This document shows, piece by piece, positions 48,579 to 59,182 of a stretch of DNA of 64,000 bases (within the stretch, counting starts at the first letter, position 1; the number at the start of each line of letters is the position of its first letter). The stretch covers positions 5,146,001-5,210,000 of the forward strand of contig OY540812.1 of NCBI GenBank assembly GCA_961205875.1, written 5' to 3'. The notes below the pieces were generated by a model that saw nothing but the letters and a program-made list of their open reading frames with translations, was not told the DNA's origin and did not search any database. This DNA comes from Sialis fuliginosa (taxonomy: Eukaryota; Arthropoda; Insecta; Megaloptera; Sialidae). Made by a program: the position numbers and the translations under genes.

Positions 48579-48750
48579 CTAGCTGTTAGTCGCGACTTCG
48601 TCCGCGTGGAATTTATATTTTTTTATCTAATACATTTTCGGGGGGATAGAAAGCAGCCTATATTCTTCCTCAGGATGCAAGCTATCTCTCTACCAAATTT
48701 CATCAAGATCGGTTCAGCGATTTAGCCGTGAAAGTATAATATAATACTTG
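48579..48750 (+). repeat. RTE-type LINE/SINE tail
   Basis: 'actagctgttagtcgcgact', 'cgtccgcgtgga', 'aggatgcaagctatctctct', 'atcaagatcggttcagcg' and 'tagccgtgaaag' occur in the usual order of truncated RTE or SINE tails in insects. The same tail forms the spacers of the adjacent 5S genes and occurs reversed at 16027 and 52985. Confidence 0.7.
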
Positions 48751-49354
48751 CGAACGGCTTGTAACTTCACCCGTGTTCTAGTCGTTTTTATGAACATCCT
48801 ATAATTTATAAATATATTTGTACTAGTGTTAATTTGGAACAATTTTTTATCCCTATTAGGTTGGAAAAATAGTTTGCCTGAAAATCACGTTTATGATTTT
48901 AGAATTAGTTATGCAGATAAAATATAATGAATAAGATAAAATGAGTTTTGGAGAATTTCTTCTTAAAGGAAGACACCCCTTAAATTTTATGTTTCTATTA
49001 AATGGATCCAAATGTTTAGGCTTAGTGTTGATGAGTCAGTCACTTAGGACTCTCTTTATATATTGAAATTAATATCATTTTTATCTTATAAAATTTTATA
49101 TAATCAATACGAATTTTATGTGTAATATACGAATAGAATAAAATCATCATTAAATAAAAAATATTTCTTAATATGACTGAATTTTTTAATATAATCGAAC
49201 CATTGTTTTGAAATTGGCTGCGCTTATTTTTTTAAATCAACTATTGGCAATCGCTTGCATATTTTGGCTAAAAATATAAATACGTAGGTACCTAATTGAA
49301 ATTTATTAGAATGAAGTTGCATTTTTATAAAAAATCGTAGCAAATTATATTTTT

Positions 49355-49553
49355 CGTTCGCGTGGAATTTGTATTTTTTTTATCTAATCAATTTTCGGGA
49401 TATACAAAGGTATCAGGATGCAAGCTATCTCCTTGCCAAATATCATCAAGATCGGTTCAGCGATTTAAAGGTAACGAACAAATAAACAGATAGAGTTACT
49501 TTCGCATGGATCAAGTAGGCTTATATAAACCTTGTAACGTTCTTAAATATACA
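49355..49553 (+). repeat. RTE-type tail forming the 5S upstream spacer
   Basis: Starts 'cgttcgcgtggaatttgta', contains 'atcaagatcggttcagcg' and 'acagatagagttactttcg', and then runs into 'ttatataaaccttgtaacg' just before the 5S gene. Equivalent spacers occur between the later genes. Confidence 0.75.
49522..49528 (+). promoter_or_regulatory. TATA element of 5S copy 1
   Basis: TATATAA begins 32 bases before the first 5S base. Insect 5S genes commonly need such an element near -30 in addition to the internal promoter. Confidence 0.7.
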
Positions 49554-49671
49554 GACAACGGCCATACTATATTGAAAGCACCAGTTCTCGTCTGATCACT
49601 GAAGTTAAGCAATATCGGGCGCGGTTAGTACTTGGATGGGTGACCGCTTGGGAACACCGCGTGCCGTTGTC
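49554..49671 (+). rRNA. 5S rRNA, copy 1
   Basis: 118 nt starting GACAACGGCCATAC and ending GCCGTTGTC, whose ends pair perfectly as helix I. It contains the conserved internal promoter core ('agttaagcaatatcgggc', 'ggttagtacttggatggg'). A run of seven T follows as polymerase III terminator. It differs from the other copies at 'catactatattgaaagc'. It has an intact TATA at -32, so it could be functional. Confidence 0.85.
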
Positions 49672-49678
49672 TTTTTTT
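49672..49678 (+). terminator. Polymerase III terminator of 5S copy 1
   Basis: Seven consecutive T directly after the gene; similar runs follow the other copies. Confidence 0.75.
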
Positions 49679-49861
49679 GCTATTTTATTTATATTAGTAC
49701 TATAGAATTTATATTTTCTTATCTAATCAATTTTTCGCTATATACAAAGGTATCAGGATGCAAGCTATCTCCCTACCAAATATCATGAAGATCGGTTCAG
49801 CGATTTAAAGGTAACTAACAAATAGACAGATAGAGTTAATTTCGCATTGATCAAGTAGGCT

Positions 49862-49868
49862 TATATAA
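49862..49868 (+). promoter_or_regulatory. Orphaned 5S TATA element
   Basis: This TATATAA sits in the same spacer context as the others, but the 5S gene that should follow 32 bases later is displaced by a 967-bp insert. Confidence 0.65.
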
Positions 49869-49886
49869 ACCTTGTAACGTGCTTAA

Positions 49887-50853
49887 GAATGTATTGGATG
49901 TATTTAAAAATGCTACCAAATACATGAAAATTGGTTGGATTGTTCCCATTAGCATTCTTATGCAATAGACAAAATATTAAATTGATTCACTGAGCCGTTT
50001 AGGAATTATATTGATTTAAATTTAACATGTGTTCTTATGGGAAACTGATATTTTTCGGCATTTTTTAGGTAAAACACATTGATAAAATGCTACCGATTTT
50101 CTAATTTTTTGAGGGAGTGTAGTATTTGATTAGTTGAACAATTATGCAAAATATCATATGTTTTCACTAAACCGTTTCCGAGAAATAAATTATAATACAA
50201 CAAAATTTTAAATTTCCCGCTCTACGATTGTTATGCATGTAAATTTGATAACAATGTAAACAAAGTATTTTTTGAAAAAACGATTATAAAAGATCTTTGT
50301 TTTTTATAATTATGTCATATATTATGTTTCTTATAGAGAATTAAAGAAAAATTTAGTACATAGTGCAATTAAAAGTGCATAAATAATAAAATATCAAGAT
50401 ATTCTATTAGTGTTTGACAGCAATATTTACCAACCTGAAAATGACAATAGCGTAGTGAAAACTGATAATTAGAATGTGAAATATTTATGTTAATAATGAT
50501 AAATAACAATAATTGTTATATTTATAACACAGGATTGCGTATTTTTAATAATTATATAAACTATATTTATTAATTTGCAGCTATAAATAACGTAAATTAT
50601 GTTTAAAATATATTTTTGTTAGGTTCAATTTGCCGTATAGTCAGTGTCAAAATAATAAACTATCTTTATTAGAATTTGTACAAATTTAACAAAATAGTCA
50701 TTGGAGAGGAAAAATTAGCTTCATATATGTAAGTTAACGACTCTAGTTATAATTTGTATTATTTATAACATCTATTACGATATTTATAACGCAGATATTT
50801 GTATATTTCAAAATTTAGCTACTTTTGTATCTGATTGTCCGTCCATATAATCC
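49887..50853 (+). mobile_element. 967-bp insert splitting a 5S spacer, TTAA on both sides
   Basis: The repeating spacer is continuous up to 'cgtgcTTAA' (49883-49886) and resumes at 'TTAAatatacag' (50854-50857). The inserted AT-rich sequence has no frame and no clear terminal repeats. TTAA duplication is the mark of piggyBac-type elements, but the ends do not look like typical piggyBac termini, so a different origin is possible. Confidence 0.6.
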
Positions 50854-50864
50854 TTAAATATACA

Positions 50865-50982
50865 GACAACGGCCATACCATATTTAAAGCACCAGTTCTC
50901 GTCTGATCACTGAAGTTAAGCAATATCGGGCGCGGTTAGTACTTGGATGGGTGACCGCTTGGGAACACCGCGTGACGTTGTC
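50865..50982 (+). rRNA. 5S rRNA, copy 2, probably impaired
   Basis: Same length and core as copy 1. The end reads GACGTTGTC instead of GCCGTTGTC, breaking one pair of helix I, and the upstream insert has removed the TATA from -32 (a weaker TATAA lies at about -19). Internal promoter elements are intact. Likely a decaying copy. Confidence 0.75.
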
Positions 50983-51169
50983 TTTTTTTTTGCTATTTTA
51001 TTTAGTACTATAAAATTTCTATTTTCTTATCTAATCAATTTTTCGGGATATACAAAGGTATCAGGATGCAAGCTATTTCCCTGCCAAATATCATCAAGAT
51101 CGGTTCAGCGATTTAAAGGTAACGAACAAATAAACAGATAGAGTTATATTCGCATGGATCAAGTAGGCT

Positions 51170-51176
51170 TATATAA
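51170..51176 (+). promoter_or_regulatory. TATA element of 5S copy 3
   Basis: TATATAA at exactly -32, as in copies 1 and 4. Confidence 0.7.
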
Positions 51177-51201
51177 ACCTTGTAACATGCTTAAATGTAC
51201 A

Positions 51202-51319
51202 GACAACGGCCATACCATATTTAAAGCACCAGTTCTCGTCTGATCACTGAAGTTAAGCAATATCGGGCGCGGTTAGTACTTGGATGGGTGACCGCTTGGG
51301 AACACCGCGTGCCGTTGTC
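51202..51319 (+). rRNA. 5S rRNA, copy 3
   Basis: 118 nt with perfectly pairing ends GACAACGGC/GCCGTTGTC, complete internal promoter, TATA at -32 and a following T run. It starts 337 bp after copy 2 in the same orientation. Confidence 0.85.
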
Positions 51320-51509
51320 TTTTTTTGCGATTTTATTTATATTAGTATTATAGAATTTATATTTTCTTATCTAATCAATTTTTCGCTATATACAAAGATT
51401 TCAGGATGCAAGCTATCTCTCTGCCAAATATCATCAAGATCGGTTCAGCGATTTAAAGGTAACGAACAAATAGATAGATAGAGTTACTTTCGCATGGTTC
51501 AAGTAGGCT

Positions 51510-51516
51510 TATATAA
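51510..51516 (+). promoter_or_regulatory. TATA element of 5S copy 4
   Basis: TATATAA at -32 relative to the gene. Confidence 0.7.
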
Positions 51517-51541
51517 ACCATGTAACGTGCTTAAATATACA

Positions 51542-51659
51542 GACAACGGCCATACCATATTTAAAGCACCAGTTCTCGTCTGATCACTGAAGTTAAGCAA
51601 TATCGGGCGCGGTTAGTACTTGGATGGGTGACCGCTTGGGAACACCGCGTGCCGTTGTC
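51542..51659 (+). rRNA. 5S rRNA, copy 4
   Basis: Appears identical to copy 3 by eye. It starts 340 bp after copy 3. Downstream the spacer is a more divergent tail that finishes with 'catttataatattagtatgg', the usual RTE/SINE 3' end, after which the array stops. Confidence 0.85.
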
Positions 51660-51840
51660 TTTTTTTGCTATTTTATTTAGTGCTATAGAATTTCTATTTT
51701 CTTATCTAATCATTTTTTTGGAATACAAAGTAACTTATATTCTTCCCCAGAATCCAGATTATCTTCCTGTCAAACGCCATCGATTAGTTAAGTTAACTCA
51801 TAGACAGACAGAGTTATTTTCGCATTTATAATATTAGTAT

Positions 51841-52339
51841 GGATTTTTTAATGCCTAACAAAAATAATTCTTTGATACAATTTTAAAAGAAAATGTATGT
51901 CAATTAATATTGATTATATAGATGCCATAAATGCATTAAAAAATAAATTAAATATCAATAAATAAAGGTTTCATTCAATTAAAATATTTTAATACTACAA
52001 AATAAAATTTAGAAATATTTTTGATCGAATGAGACCAATTCAACTGTGACAGGGAACGAAATATTATAAAACCTAACAAATTATGGAACAAATTTTAAAA
52101 TTTATGTGCGGCCTTCGAAAAAGTTTAGGTGGTCAATGCGGCCCGTGGAGCAATTTGGGTTAGTCTATAAATGTTCATAAATTAAAAATAATTGAATATT
52201 TCAATGACATTGAGAAGCTTATGAACTGCTATATGTTTTTAAACTCTCCGAAAAGTTGCATCACAGTTAGTATTTAAATTCCTTGCCACCGGTAACTAAT
52301 TAAACACTCTACCCTTGAATTAAGCAAGCGGATAACTGT
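51841..52339. other. AT-rich DNA, possible hAT scrap
   Basis: 'aatgcggcccgtggagcaat' at about 52135-52155 resembles hAT-type terminal sequence. Nothing else recognised. Confidence 0.35.
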
Positions 52340-52369
52340 GTTTTTAACACATTGTGTTATGATTATGTA

Positions 52370-52570
52370 CCGGGTGCGCCCATCGCGGTGTTCTCACGGT
52401 CGCGACTGACTCACGGCCGAAGTGTTACATGTTAGCAATTATGTCATTCACACTCAATTATCTTATCAGCAGTGATAACGGGGACCGCCGGCGCCATCTA
52501 CAGCGCCGACCTCCCCCAGGTCTTAAATTGATCTGATTGAACGTGATCATGTGAGGTACTTCTCTCTATG
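52370..52570. promoter_or_regulatory. GC-richer island with clustered GATA sites
   Basis: Three GATA-type cores lie within about 21 bp (TTATC at 52458-52462 and 52463-52467, GATAA at 52474-52478). The block is GC-rich ('ggggaccgccggcgccatct') and apparently unique. This would suit an enhancer or promoter; the call rests on motif density alone. Confidence 0.3.
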
Positions 52571-52984
52571 CTGTAATCTAATCGTGTTACGAAATCATGT
52601 CACTCAATCTGACAATTGTTGTGCAAATTATATTATATTGTAGGTACTTAATTGGAGTTATTATATTATACTGTAGAGATTCTATACAGTAATAATATAT
52701 TCCGCAACAGTTAACTATGTCAACTCTATTATAGTTAAACAAATGTGATAGTTTAAATAATTTTTATTGATTTTTAAAATCATCCGAATAAATAATTTTT
52801 TCATGTTTTTTCTCTTAAAACATTTATTTAGTTGGTATGGGGTTCCCAAACTTTTCCAACCCTGGACTATAAGGTGTTCAGGGCCCTATTTATTCAGGTT
52901 TAAATCGCCTTCTTGAGATGAATATATTCAATTTTATACTAATTGTCAATCATTCTACATAGAAAACTATATTTTTAATTCATT
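52571..52984. other. AT-rich DNA with a possible hAT end
   Basis: 'ggggttcccaaacttttcca' at 52839-52858 looks like an internal-facing hAT terminus without a partner. Confidence 0.35.
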
Positions 52985-53230
52985 TTATTATTATAAATGC
53001 GAAAGTGTCTCTGTCTGTTACCTTTTCACAGTTAAACTGCTGAACCGATCTTGATGAAATTTGGTAGGAAGGACTTTGTGTGTGTGTACTTTTGTACGCG
53101 TGACAGGATATAATTTTTTGGCGTAGACATCTAGCGTGCAAATTCTAAATCAGTTTTATCGACTATCATAACAGAAATTTGTATTACCTAACCTGTATTT
53201 CACGTGGAAGTCGCGAGTAACAGCTATAGT
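52985..53230 (-). repeat. RTE-type tail, reverse copy
   Basis: Reversed order of the tail at 48579: 'ttattataaatgcgaaagtg', 'ctgaaccgatcttgatgaaa', 'tcacgtggaagtcgcg', 'agtaacagctatagt'. The middle differs ('gtgtgtgtgtacttttgt'). Confidence 0.6.
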
Positions 53231-53547
53231 AAGTAATATAAATGCTAGAATTCGACATATTTACTTATTGTGATATTTCTCATGTTAATTATATGCAAAT
53301 GCATATATTTTATTATATAAAATGAAAAGTATGTAGATTTCTTTTAGAATGTAAACTCGTCATTAAATCTATATTGATACAATGCGGCTATTAAAAACTC
53401 ATTGCCTTATCGTATTGCAATTATTTTGTAATTTAATATCGATTTTTCAAAGATACCTACTTAACATTGAATATTCATGTTACTTTCAAAATATGATGTT
53501 CTGATACTCTGCTATATTAAATATCTTGACTTGTGGGTATTACCTAT

Positions 53548-53890
53548 ACAGGGTGGCCCAACGAAAACGAAACGACCGCGGTTTTGGTCAGTTAAAATAA
53601 GATTTTGTAAAAAGAACACGTCGATTTTGCTTTCAAGGGGGACATTTTTTGCAAGAATCTTTTCAATCCTCTGCGCTATCAGCACAACCCTTAAAATTTT
53701 AAATAGCATGATAATGCAAGTGATACCTCATTTGAAAAGTTTTTTCATTCTAAACAAGGTGCTTTTTGTTTTTGTTTTTTTTCAAATCTGTAATTTTAGT
53801 AGAAAACGAAAAATCAAGTGGACATTTTGAAAACGGAGACAAAAATTTTACATAGCTTTCTACGATCCTTTGGAATATTTTGGATATTGT
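53548..53890 (+). mobile_element. Possible element with one end, next to satellite
   Basis: CAGGGTGGCCCAACGAAAACG has the look of a DNA-transposon terminus, and a 117-codon frame (53477-53830) crosses it. I find no mirrored end, and the frame has no recognisable domain. Confidence 0.25.
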
Positions 53891-53920
53891 GAGGAAACAA
53901 TAAATAAATACATTAATATG

Positions 53921-54885
53921 TCAGCTTGGTGCGATCGAGGAGACTCCAGTTTTTTTTTAAATATAGCTTACACTATTATCTTTAAGACTATCTAATGCCC
54001 GAAGACCTTCGTAACCTCCTTCGGCTATTATTATGAAATTTAAATTGAAAATTTAACAAATAAGTTGAATAGTTAATATGTCAGCTTGGGGCGATCGAGG
54101 AGACTCCAGTTTTTTTTTTAAATATAGCTTACACTATTATCTTTAAGACTATCTAATGCCCGAAGACCTTCGTAACCTCCTTCGGCTATTATTATGAAAT
54201 TTAAATTGAAAATTTAACAAATAAGTTGAATAGTTAATATGTCAGCTTGGCGCGATCGAGGAGACTCCAGTTTTTTTTTTAAATATAGCTTACACTATTA
54301 TCTTTAAGACTATCTAATGCCCGAAGACCTTCATAACCTCCTTCGGCTATTATTTAGAAATTTGAATTGAAAATTTAACAAATAAGTTGAATAGTTAATA
54401 TGTCAGCTTGGCGCGATCGAGGAGACTCCAGTTTTTTTTTTAAATATAGCTTACACTATTATCTTTAAGACTATCTAATGCCCGAAGACCTTCGTAACCT
54501 CCTTCGGCTATTATTATGAAATTTAAATTGAAAATTTAACAAATAAGTTGAATAGTTAATATGTCAGCTTGGCGCGATCGAGGAGACTCCAGTTTTTTTT
54601 TTAAATATAGCTTACACTATTATCTTTAAGACTATCTAATGCCCGAAGACCTTCGTAACCTCCTTCGGCTATTATTAAGAAATTTAAATTGAAAATTTAA
54701 CAAATAAGTTGAATAGTTAATATGTCAGCTTGGCGCGATCGAGGAGACTCCAGTATTTTTTTAAAATATAGTTTACACTATTATCTTTAAGACTATCTAA
54801 TGCCCGAAGACCTTCGTAACCTCCTTCGGCTATTTTTAAGAAATTTAAATTGAAAATTTAACAAATAAGTTGAATAGTTAATAGC
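53921..54885 (+). repeat. Second satellite array, six units of about 161 bp
   Basis: Units begin 'tcagcttggcgcgatcgagg' at about 53921, 54081, 54242, 54403, 54564 and 54725. The first about 85 bp (core, T tract and 'agcttacactattatcttta') match the 184-bp satellite at 18966-24583. The rest ('gcccgaagaccttcgtaacc') is a diverged version with a different linker. No hAT ends flank it that I can see. Confidence 0.9.
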
Positions 54886-55566
54886 AATGAAACCTGAAAA
54901 GTTAATAATTGCGTTCTATTTTTAGGCGACTCCTAAAAAATACGTAAAAAACTGAAATATTCTATCTTTCTAGCGAATTATGATTAAAATTATAAACAGA
55001 CAATCTATTACATGAATGGACAATAGTACCTACTATTATTACATAAATAATTACATTTATTTGATGCGTATCAACTTTAGAAGATATACAATTTAAAGAT
55101 GATGAATAGTTAACAAGCATTATTAAATTATGGACGGATGTGATTCGATAATATGATAATTATGTCTTCCAGTTAACACTGGCGACTATTTCATTAAAAT
55201 AAATTAGCAAATGTATACAAGTCGTATATAATATGTTGCAATTGCGCAGATGGACCATTGCTGTTTTGATTATACGTCTATTTGATGGACTTGATTATTA
55301 TGATCTTTGACAGTCTTTTCGGAACTGTAAAGTGTTTATGTATATATACACTTGTATATATTTATAAAGAACCTTTTAATGAAAATGTGAGGTTTGAAGC
55401 AACCTATACCCCCCTCCCCTTTCCTATACAAAACTCAATACAATGTATATGTAGTAAAAAAAAATTGTGAGTTGTGAGGCCCATGACAGTTACCCCTTCT
55501 GATAGGGCCTGGTTTTATATACCTACTTTAGGCTTCATTGCCGATATTTTGTATTAACTTATAAGG
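54886..55566. other. AT-rich DNA, nothing recognised
   Basis: A 62-codon frame at 55282-55470 has no recognisable motif. Confidence 0.4.
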
Positions 55567-57198
55567 TACTGGCACCAATTATGGCCGCTATAAGAGCAAG
55601 GTTTACTGTTTTTGTGATTGACGGGCTTCTTTTCTGTAATTCTCATGAACTCATGTTACTAATAAAATAAATAATTCTTTATTTAATCAATTTAATTACC
55701 AAAGTCTGCAAATATAGTTTATTTTTTCAATTATAGCCTTTTATTTTTTATTTCAGTAATAGATAAAGTAAAACCAGTAATGGATACCCAGTGATGGACC
55801 CTTGCTAATGATTACAAAATGATAAGTACTACGACACAAAAGATATAAAAGAATGAATCGTCAAATTTGAAACAATGTAAAGTAGTTTCTATGATAATAT
55901 AATAATTAATAAATAAATTATACTAATAATTAGTTTAAATGTCCATTTGATTTTATGTTAGTTTGTTAGGTTAATTACTATAAAAAGATTTAGATTTATT
56001 ATAATATAATGTTCATTATCTGAATCAGATGTGCGCTTAGGTAGGTACTTAACTATTTGTTTTATGCATAAACTTGAAATTCAAATCAATAAAAAGAGAA
56101 AGTTCAAAGTCTGTAATTATCACTTCCGGAGGAATGGCATGTGTGTAATTATTATTACATATGTACGTATGTTTGCAATAGAAAATTCCCAATGTTATCA
56201 GTTATTGATAAAACTACATATACCTATATACGCCAGCTAATGCATACAGTAATAATACTGTATTGGATCATGCCTTAATGGTAAATAGATGAGTTTACCT
56301 CGAAATTACTTTATTTTCTTAAAAATGAATAATGTTGTTAATTTTATTGTTTTTTCATGTATTCACTTTTCTCGTAATTTCTTAAGGGTTCTTATATATT
56401 GACAATTTATAATAAAGTTTAAACATACTAATTACACAATTAATTAAATATGATTACAATAAAAAAATCATAAATTTTATATGTTCTATTCTTTTTTTTT
56501 AGAAACAATACTAAATGGGAAAATTTTGTTCCATTCAGTAAAAAAGAATACGTATTCTTTTAGTCTTTTTTGATGATCACAATAGTACAAAAATAATGAT
56601 GCGGCATTATACTAGGAAAATTTACAGTAGCGTCCGACAAAATTAAAATAAAATGGGTGGTCTGTATTCCGAGGTGAGGCGCAAAATGAATCTGGCCCCC
56701 CCTCCCACCTAAATATTACTTTCATTTAAAATAAAACAAGTACCTCTTTATTAAATCAATTTAATTAAGTCCGCAAATATTTATATTTTTTAATTATAGC
56801 CTTTTATTTTATTTGTTTTTTTTTCCATTAATGGGTAAAGTAAAATCTGTAATGGTTACCCAGTGATGGACACTTGCTAATGATTACAAAATGATAAGTA
56901 ATACAACACAAAAGATATAAAATAAAGAATTATTGTCAAATTTGAAACAATGTAAAGCAGATGCTATGATAACATAATACTTAATAAATAGATTACGCTA
57001 ACAATTAGTTTAAATGTCCACCATTATAACATCCATTGGCCGAATGTTATGAAATGACACTTTTTTACAGTTAAGTGTCTATAGATTATGATTCAATAAT
57101 GGCAGTAATGAAATATCAACAAATATTTCTAATTAAATACATTTAGTTAAACAAGAATCCAACACTGGGGTATATATGATCCAGGACTGGTGCGAGTA
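55567..57198 (+). mobile_element. Composite T4 element, two partial copies
   Basis: A left part (55567-55945, starting TACTGGCACCAATTATGG) and a right part (56735-57198, ending GGTGCGAGTA) both belong to the 29720-30251 family and overlap in the family body. About 790 bp of other sequence lies between. CTTATAAG precedes the left end by one base and CTTATAAA follows the right end by one base, hinting at an 8-bp duplication around the whole. Confidence 0.55.
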
Positions 57199-57264
57199 TC
57201 TTATAAAGAATTTTTTTTGATAAAATTAATAGTTACGGTCGTTACTTTTGACTAATCCTGTATA

Positions 57265-57478
57265 CAGTGCCGGCCTTAGCAAGTCTGGCGCCCTGGGCGA
57301 GATTTATTTTTCCACCTTCTCTCCCCCTAAAAAAATGTTAAAAAATCACCGAAAATGTCAATTAAAATTGATAAATTAATAATTCATATCTCAACTTGGC
57401 GCGATCCTACAGACTCCACCTGGCCTGGCGCCCCTGGCGGCCATCCTGATTCCCCCCCCCCCCCTAAAGCCGGTACTG
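57265..57478 (+). mobile_element. 214-bp hAT MITE containing one satellite core
   Basis: Ends CAGTGCCGGCCTTAG and, reversed, CAGTACCGGCTTTAG lie between perfect CCTGTATA octamers (57257-57264 and 57479-57486), a clean hAT insertion. The inner part at about 57375-57420 reads 'catatctcaacttggcgcg' and 'agactccac', matching the satellite core. 'ctggcgccctgggcg' and a C run resemble the composite hAT element ends. Confidence 0.85.
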
Positions 57479-57486
57479 CCTGTATA

Positions 57487-58796
57487 TAAGTTTCTAGATC
57501 TAACTAATATACAATATGTTAAATAAAACACAACTGCAGTATGCAATATGTTGTCTTCAAATGTAGATATCATTGCATAAATTATTATTAATGCATTAAT
57601 GTGTGGCGCACACACACGCTCACATATGTACCTACCTGAAGTAGTAGTAAGTTACGAGAAACAACAAAAATTAACTCTAGCTTATTAACAGTCGTACCAG
57701 CATGCATTTTGTTGAACATTTGTACAATGTTGTTATGTGTTAAATGACGCATGCTCTACAAAGATTAAACCGTATTATAACAAACGTCATGGTTCTATAA
57801 TGTAAATATAAGTATATATGGATTGTTTACTTTCTTTAGTTGGTACCTGCGTGCGTTTAAAACAAATGTTTTTTAAGTTTATCATATGTGATACGATAAG
57901 CTATTATGTGGAAATCGATTTTTTTACTGTTTTTGCAGATAGGTATAATTATTTGAAAGTCTTGGCGGAAGTAAATTGTAATTATCTAGAATTATTTTCA
58001 ATAGTGACCCGTTCGTGGCTTCGCCCGCGTTGTTTTCATTTTTATGATACACGTATATTTTTATTTTTTTATTAATATAAGTAATTATATAAATGTATCA
58101 AAATAAAAATGAATTTTAAGAAAATCCCTTCTTGGTGGATGTTTACATTATAAAAGGAATGCACCCTGTTGGGCTGGGCGTTGATGAGTCAGTCACTCAG
58201 TACTCATTTTTTTTTTGAAAACCTGATTATAGGTAATTTACATAACCGACTTCGAAAATATGGTTTCGAGAAAAACGCGTTTAAAGTTTTGAGTACGATT
58301 TGCATGCAGATAAAAAATTTATTTTGGAACATACACTGAATCGTATATGGGCAGGACATTTATCTGAAATTTTTAGAGAATACTTTTGAAATATTCTACT
58401 TTGAGAAAATGCAAAAAAATAATGGATTTTTTCAAAATTCTTTGTGAGTCTGCCCCCTTAAAGCCTAGCATTTAACTAAATAATATGTTATATCATATGA
58501 TATTTACATTACGTTGGTAATACATGTTTACCTTAATTTTATAGTAAAATACAGAAATGTATTTTATATTTAATAAATATAATGAATGAGATTAGCGACA
58601 TAGTTAACAGGTTCAAACACGGACAAAACAAACAAGTATATTGTATGCAGATTCAATTAACACTTCTTGAAGAGTAAATGTTTGTAACGAGCGGAGTCGG
58701 TGAACTTTTCAACATTTCGAAATCCAACTGTTTCCGTAATATTTGGTCAACTCCTCCATAAATATTCCAATAATTAGACAATGATTATAGGTGTAC
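57487..58796. other. AT-rich DNA with a short RTE-like scrap
   Basis: 'gacccgttcgtggcttcgcc' at 58006-58025 resembles the 5' part of RTE/SINE tails. Two frames (57391-57615 minus, 57818-58075 plus) have no recognisable domain. Confidence 0.4.
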
Positions 58797-58909
58797 CTAT
58801 ATAGTACATCGGTGTACAGAAATCTGTTTCCAACTGCCGGTGCATTTCACGGGTAACGAACCCTTGGCTCCACGGTCGACAGCGTAAAGTTGCGATCACA
58901 CGCGACCGG
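58797..58909 (-). CDS. Candidate internal or terminal exon
   Basis: On the minus strand a good acceptor (T-rich tract ending 'ccaccgcag') precedes 113 bases that end at a good donor (ATAG|GTACAC). Two frames look coding. One reads RSRVIATLRCRPWSQ through to CTPMYYI with no stop, fitting an internal exon. The other reads PVACDRNFTLSTVEP and RVRYP, then stops at 58847-58849, fitting a last exon. GC content is well above the flanks and no repeat overlaps. I do not recognise the protein. It is the best splice-supported candidate in the window. Confidence 0.35.
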
Positions 58910-59007
58910 CTGCGGTGGATACGAAAATTATAAATTTGTGGAAAAAATGTATTCATTCGGTTTTTTTTTTGTTCTAAATTTGATTGAATTTATAAATAAT
59001 TATTAGA

Positions 59008-59182
59008 TACTGGCACCAGTCTTCGATAATACCCCAGTGTTGGACACTTGTTTAATTAAATGTACTAAATAAAAATAGAGGTACTACTTATTTTATTAGT
59101 ATTATATTAGAATTGCAAAAAAGAAGTCCATCAATCCTAAAAAAAACAGTATACCTTGCTCTTAAAACGGCCAAGATTGGTA
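59008..59182 (-). mobile_element. 175-bp internally deleted T4 MITE
   Basis: Keeps both termini (TACTGGCACCAGTC at left, AAGATTGGTA at right) but little of the body. Contains 'aataccccagtgttgga' from the family right end in reverse. Confidence 0.65.

Noticed and set aside
49887-50853. Clear piggyBac element
   Set aside because: TTAA is on both sides, but I found no credible terminal inverted repeats and no frame, so the family is left open.
50947-51831. Three 64-67-codon frames starting MGDRLGTPR or similar
   Set aside because: They start inside the 5S genes ('gggtgaccgcttgggaac') and read into the spacers. They repeat only because the 5S unit repeats.
53477-53830. 117-codon frame beside the small satellite array
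   Set aside because: It crosses a transposon-like terminus, is Phe/Leu/Lys-rich without a motif, and has an overlapping minus-strand frame.
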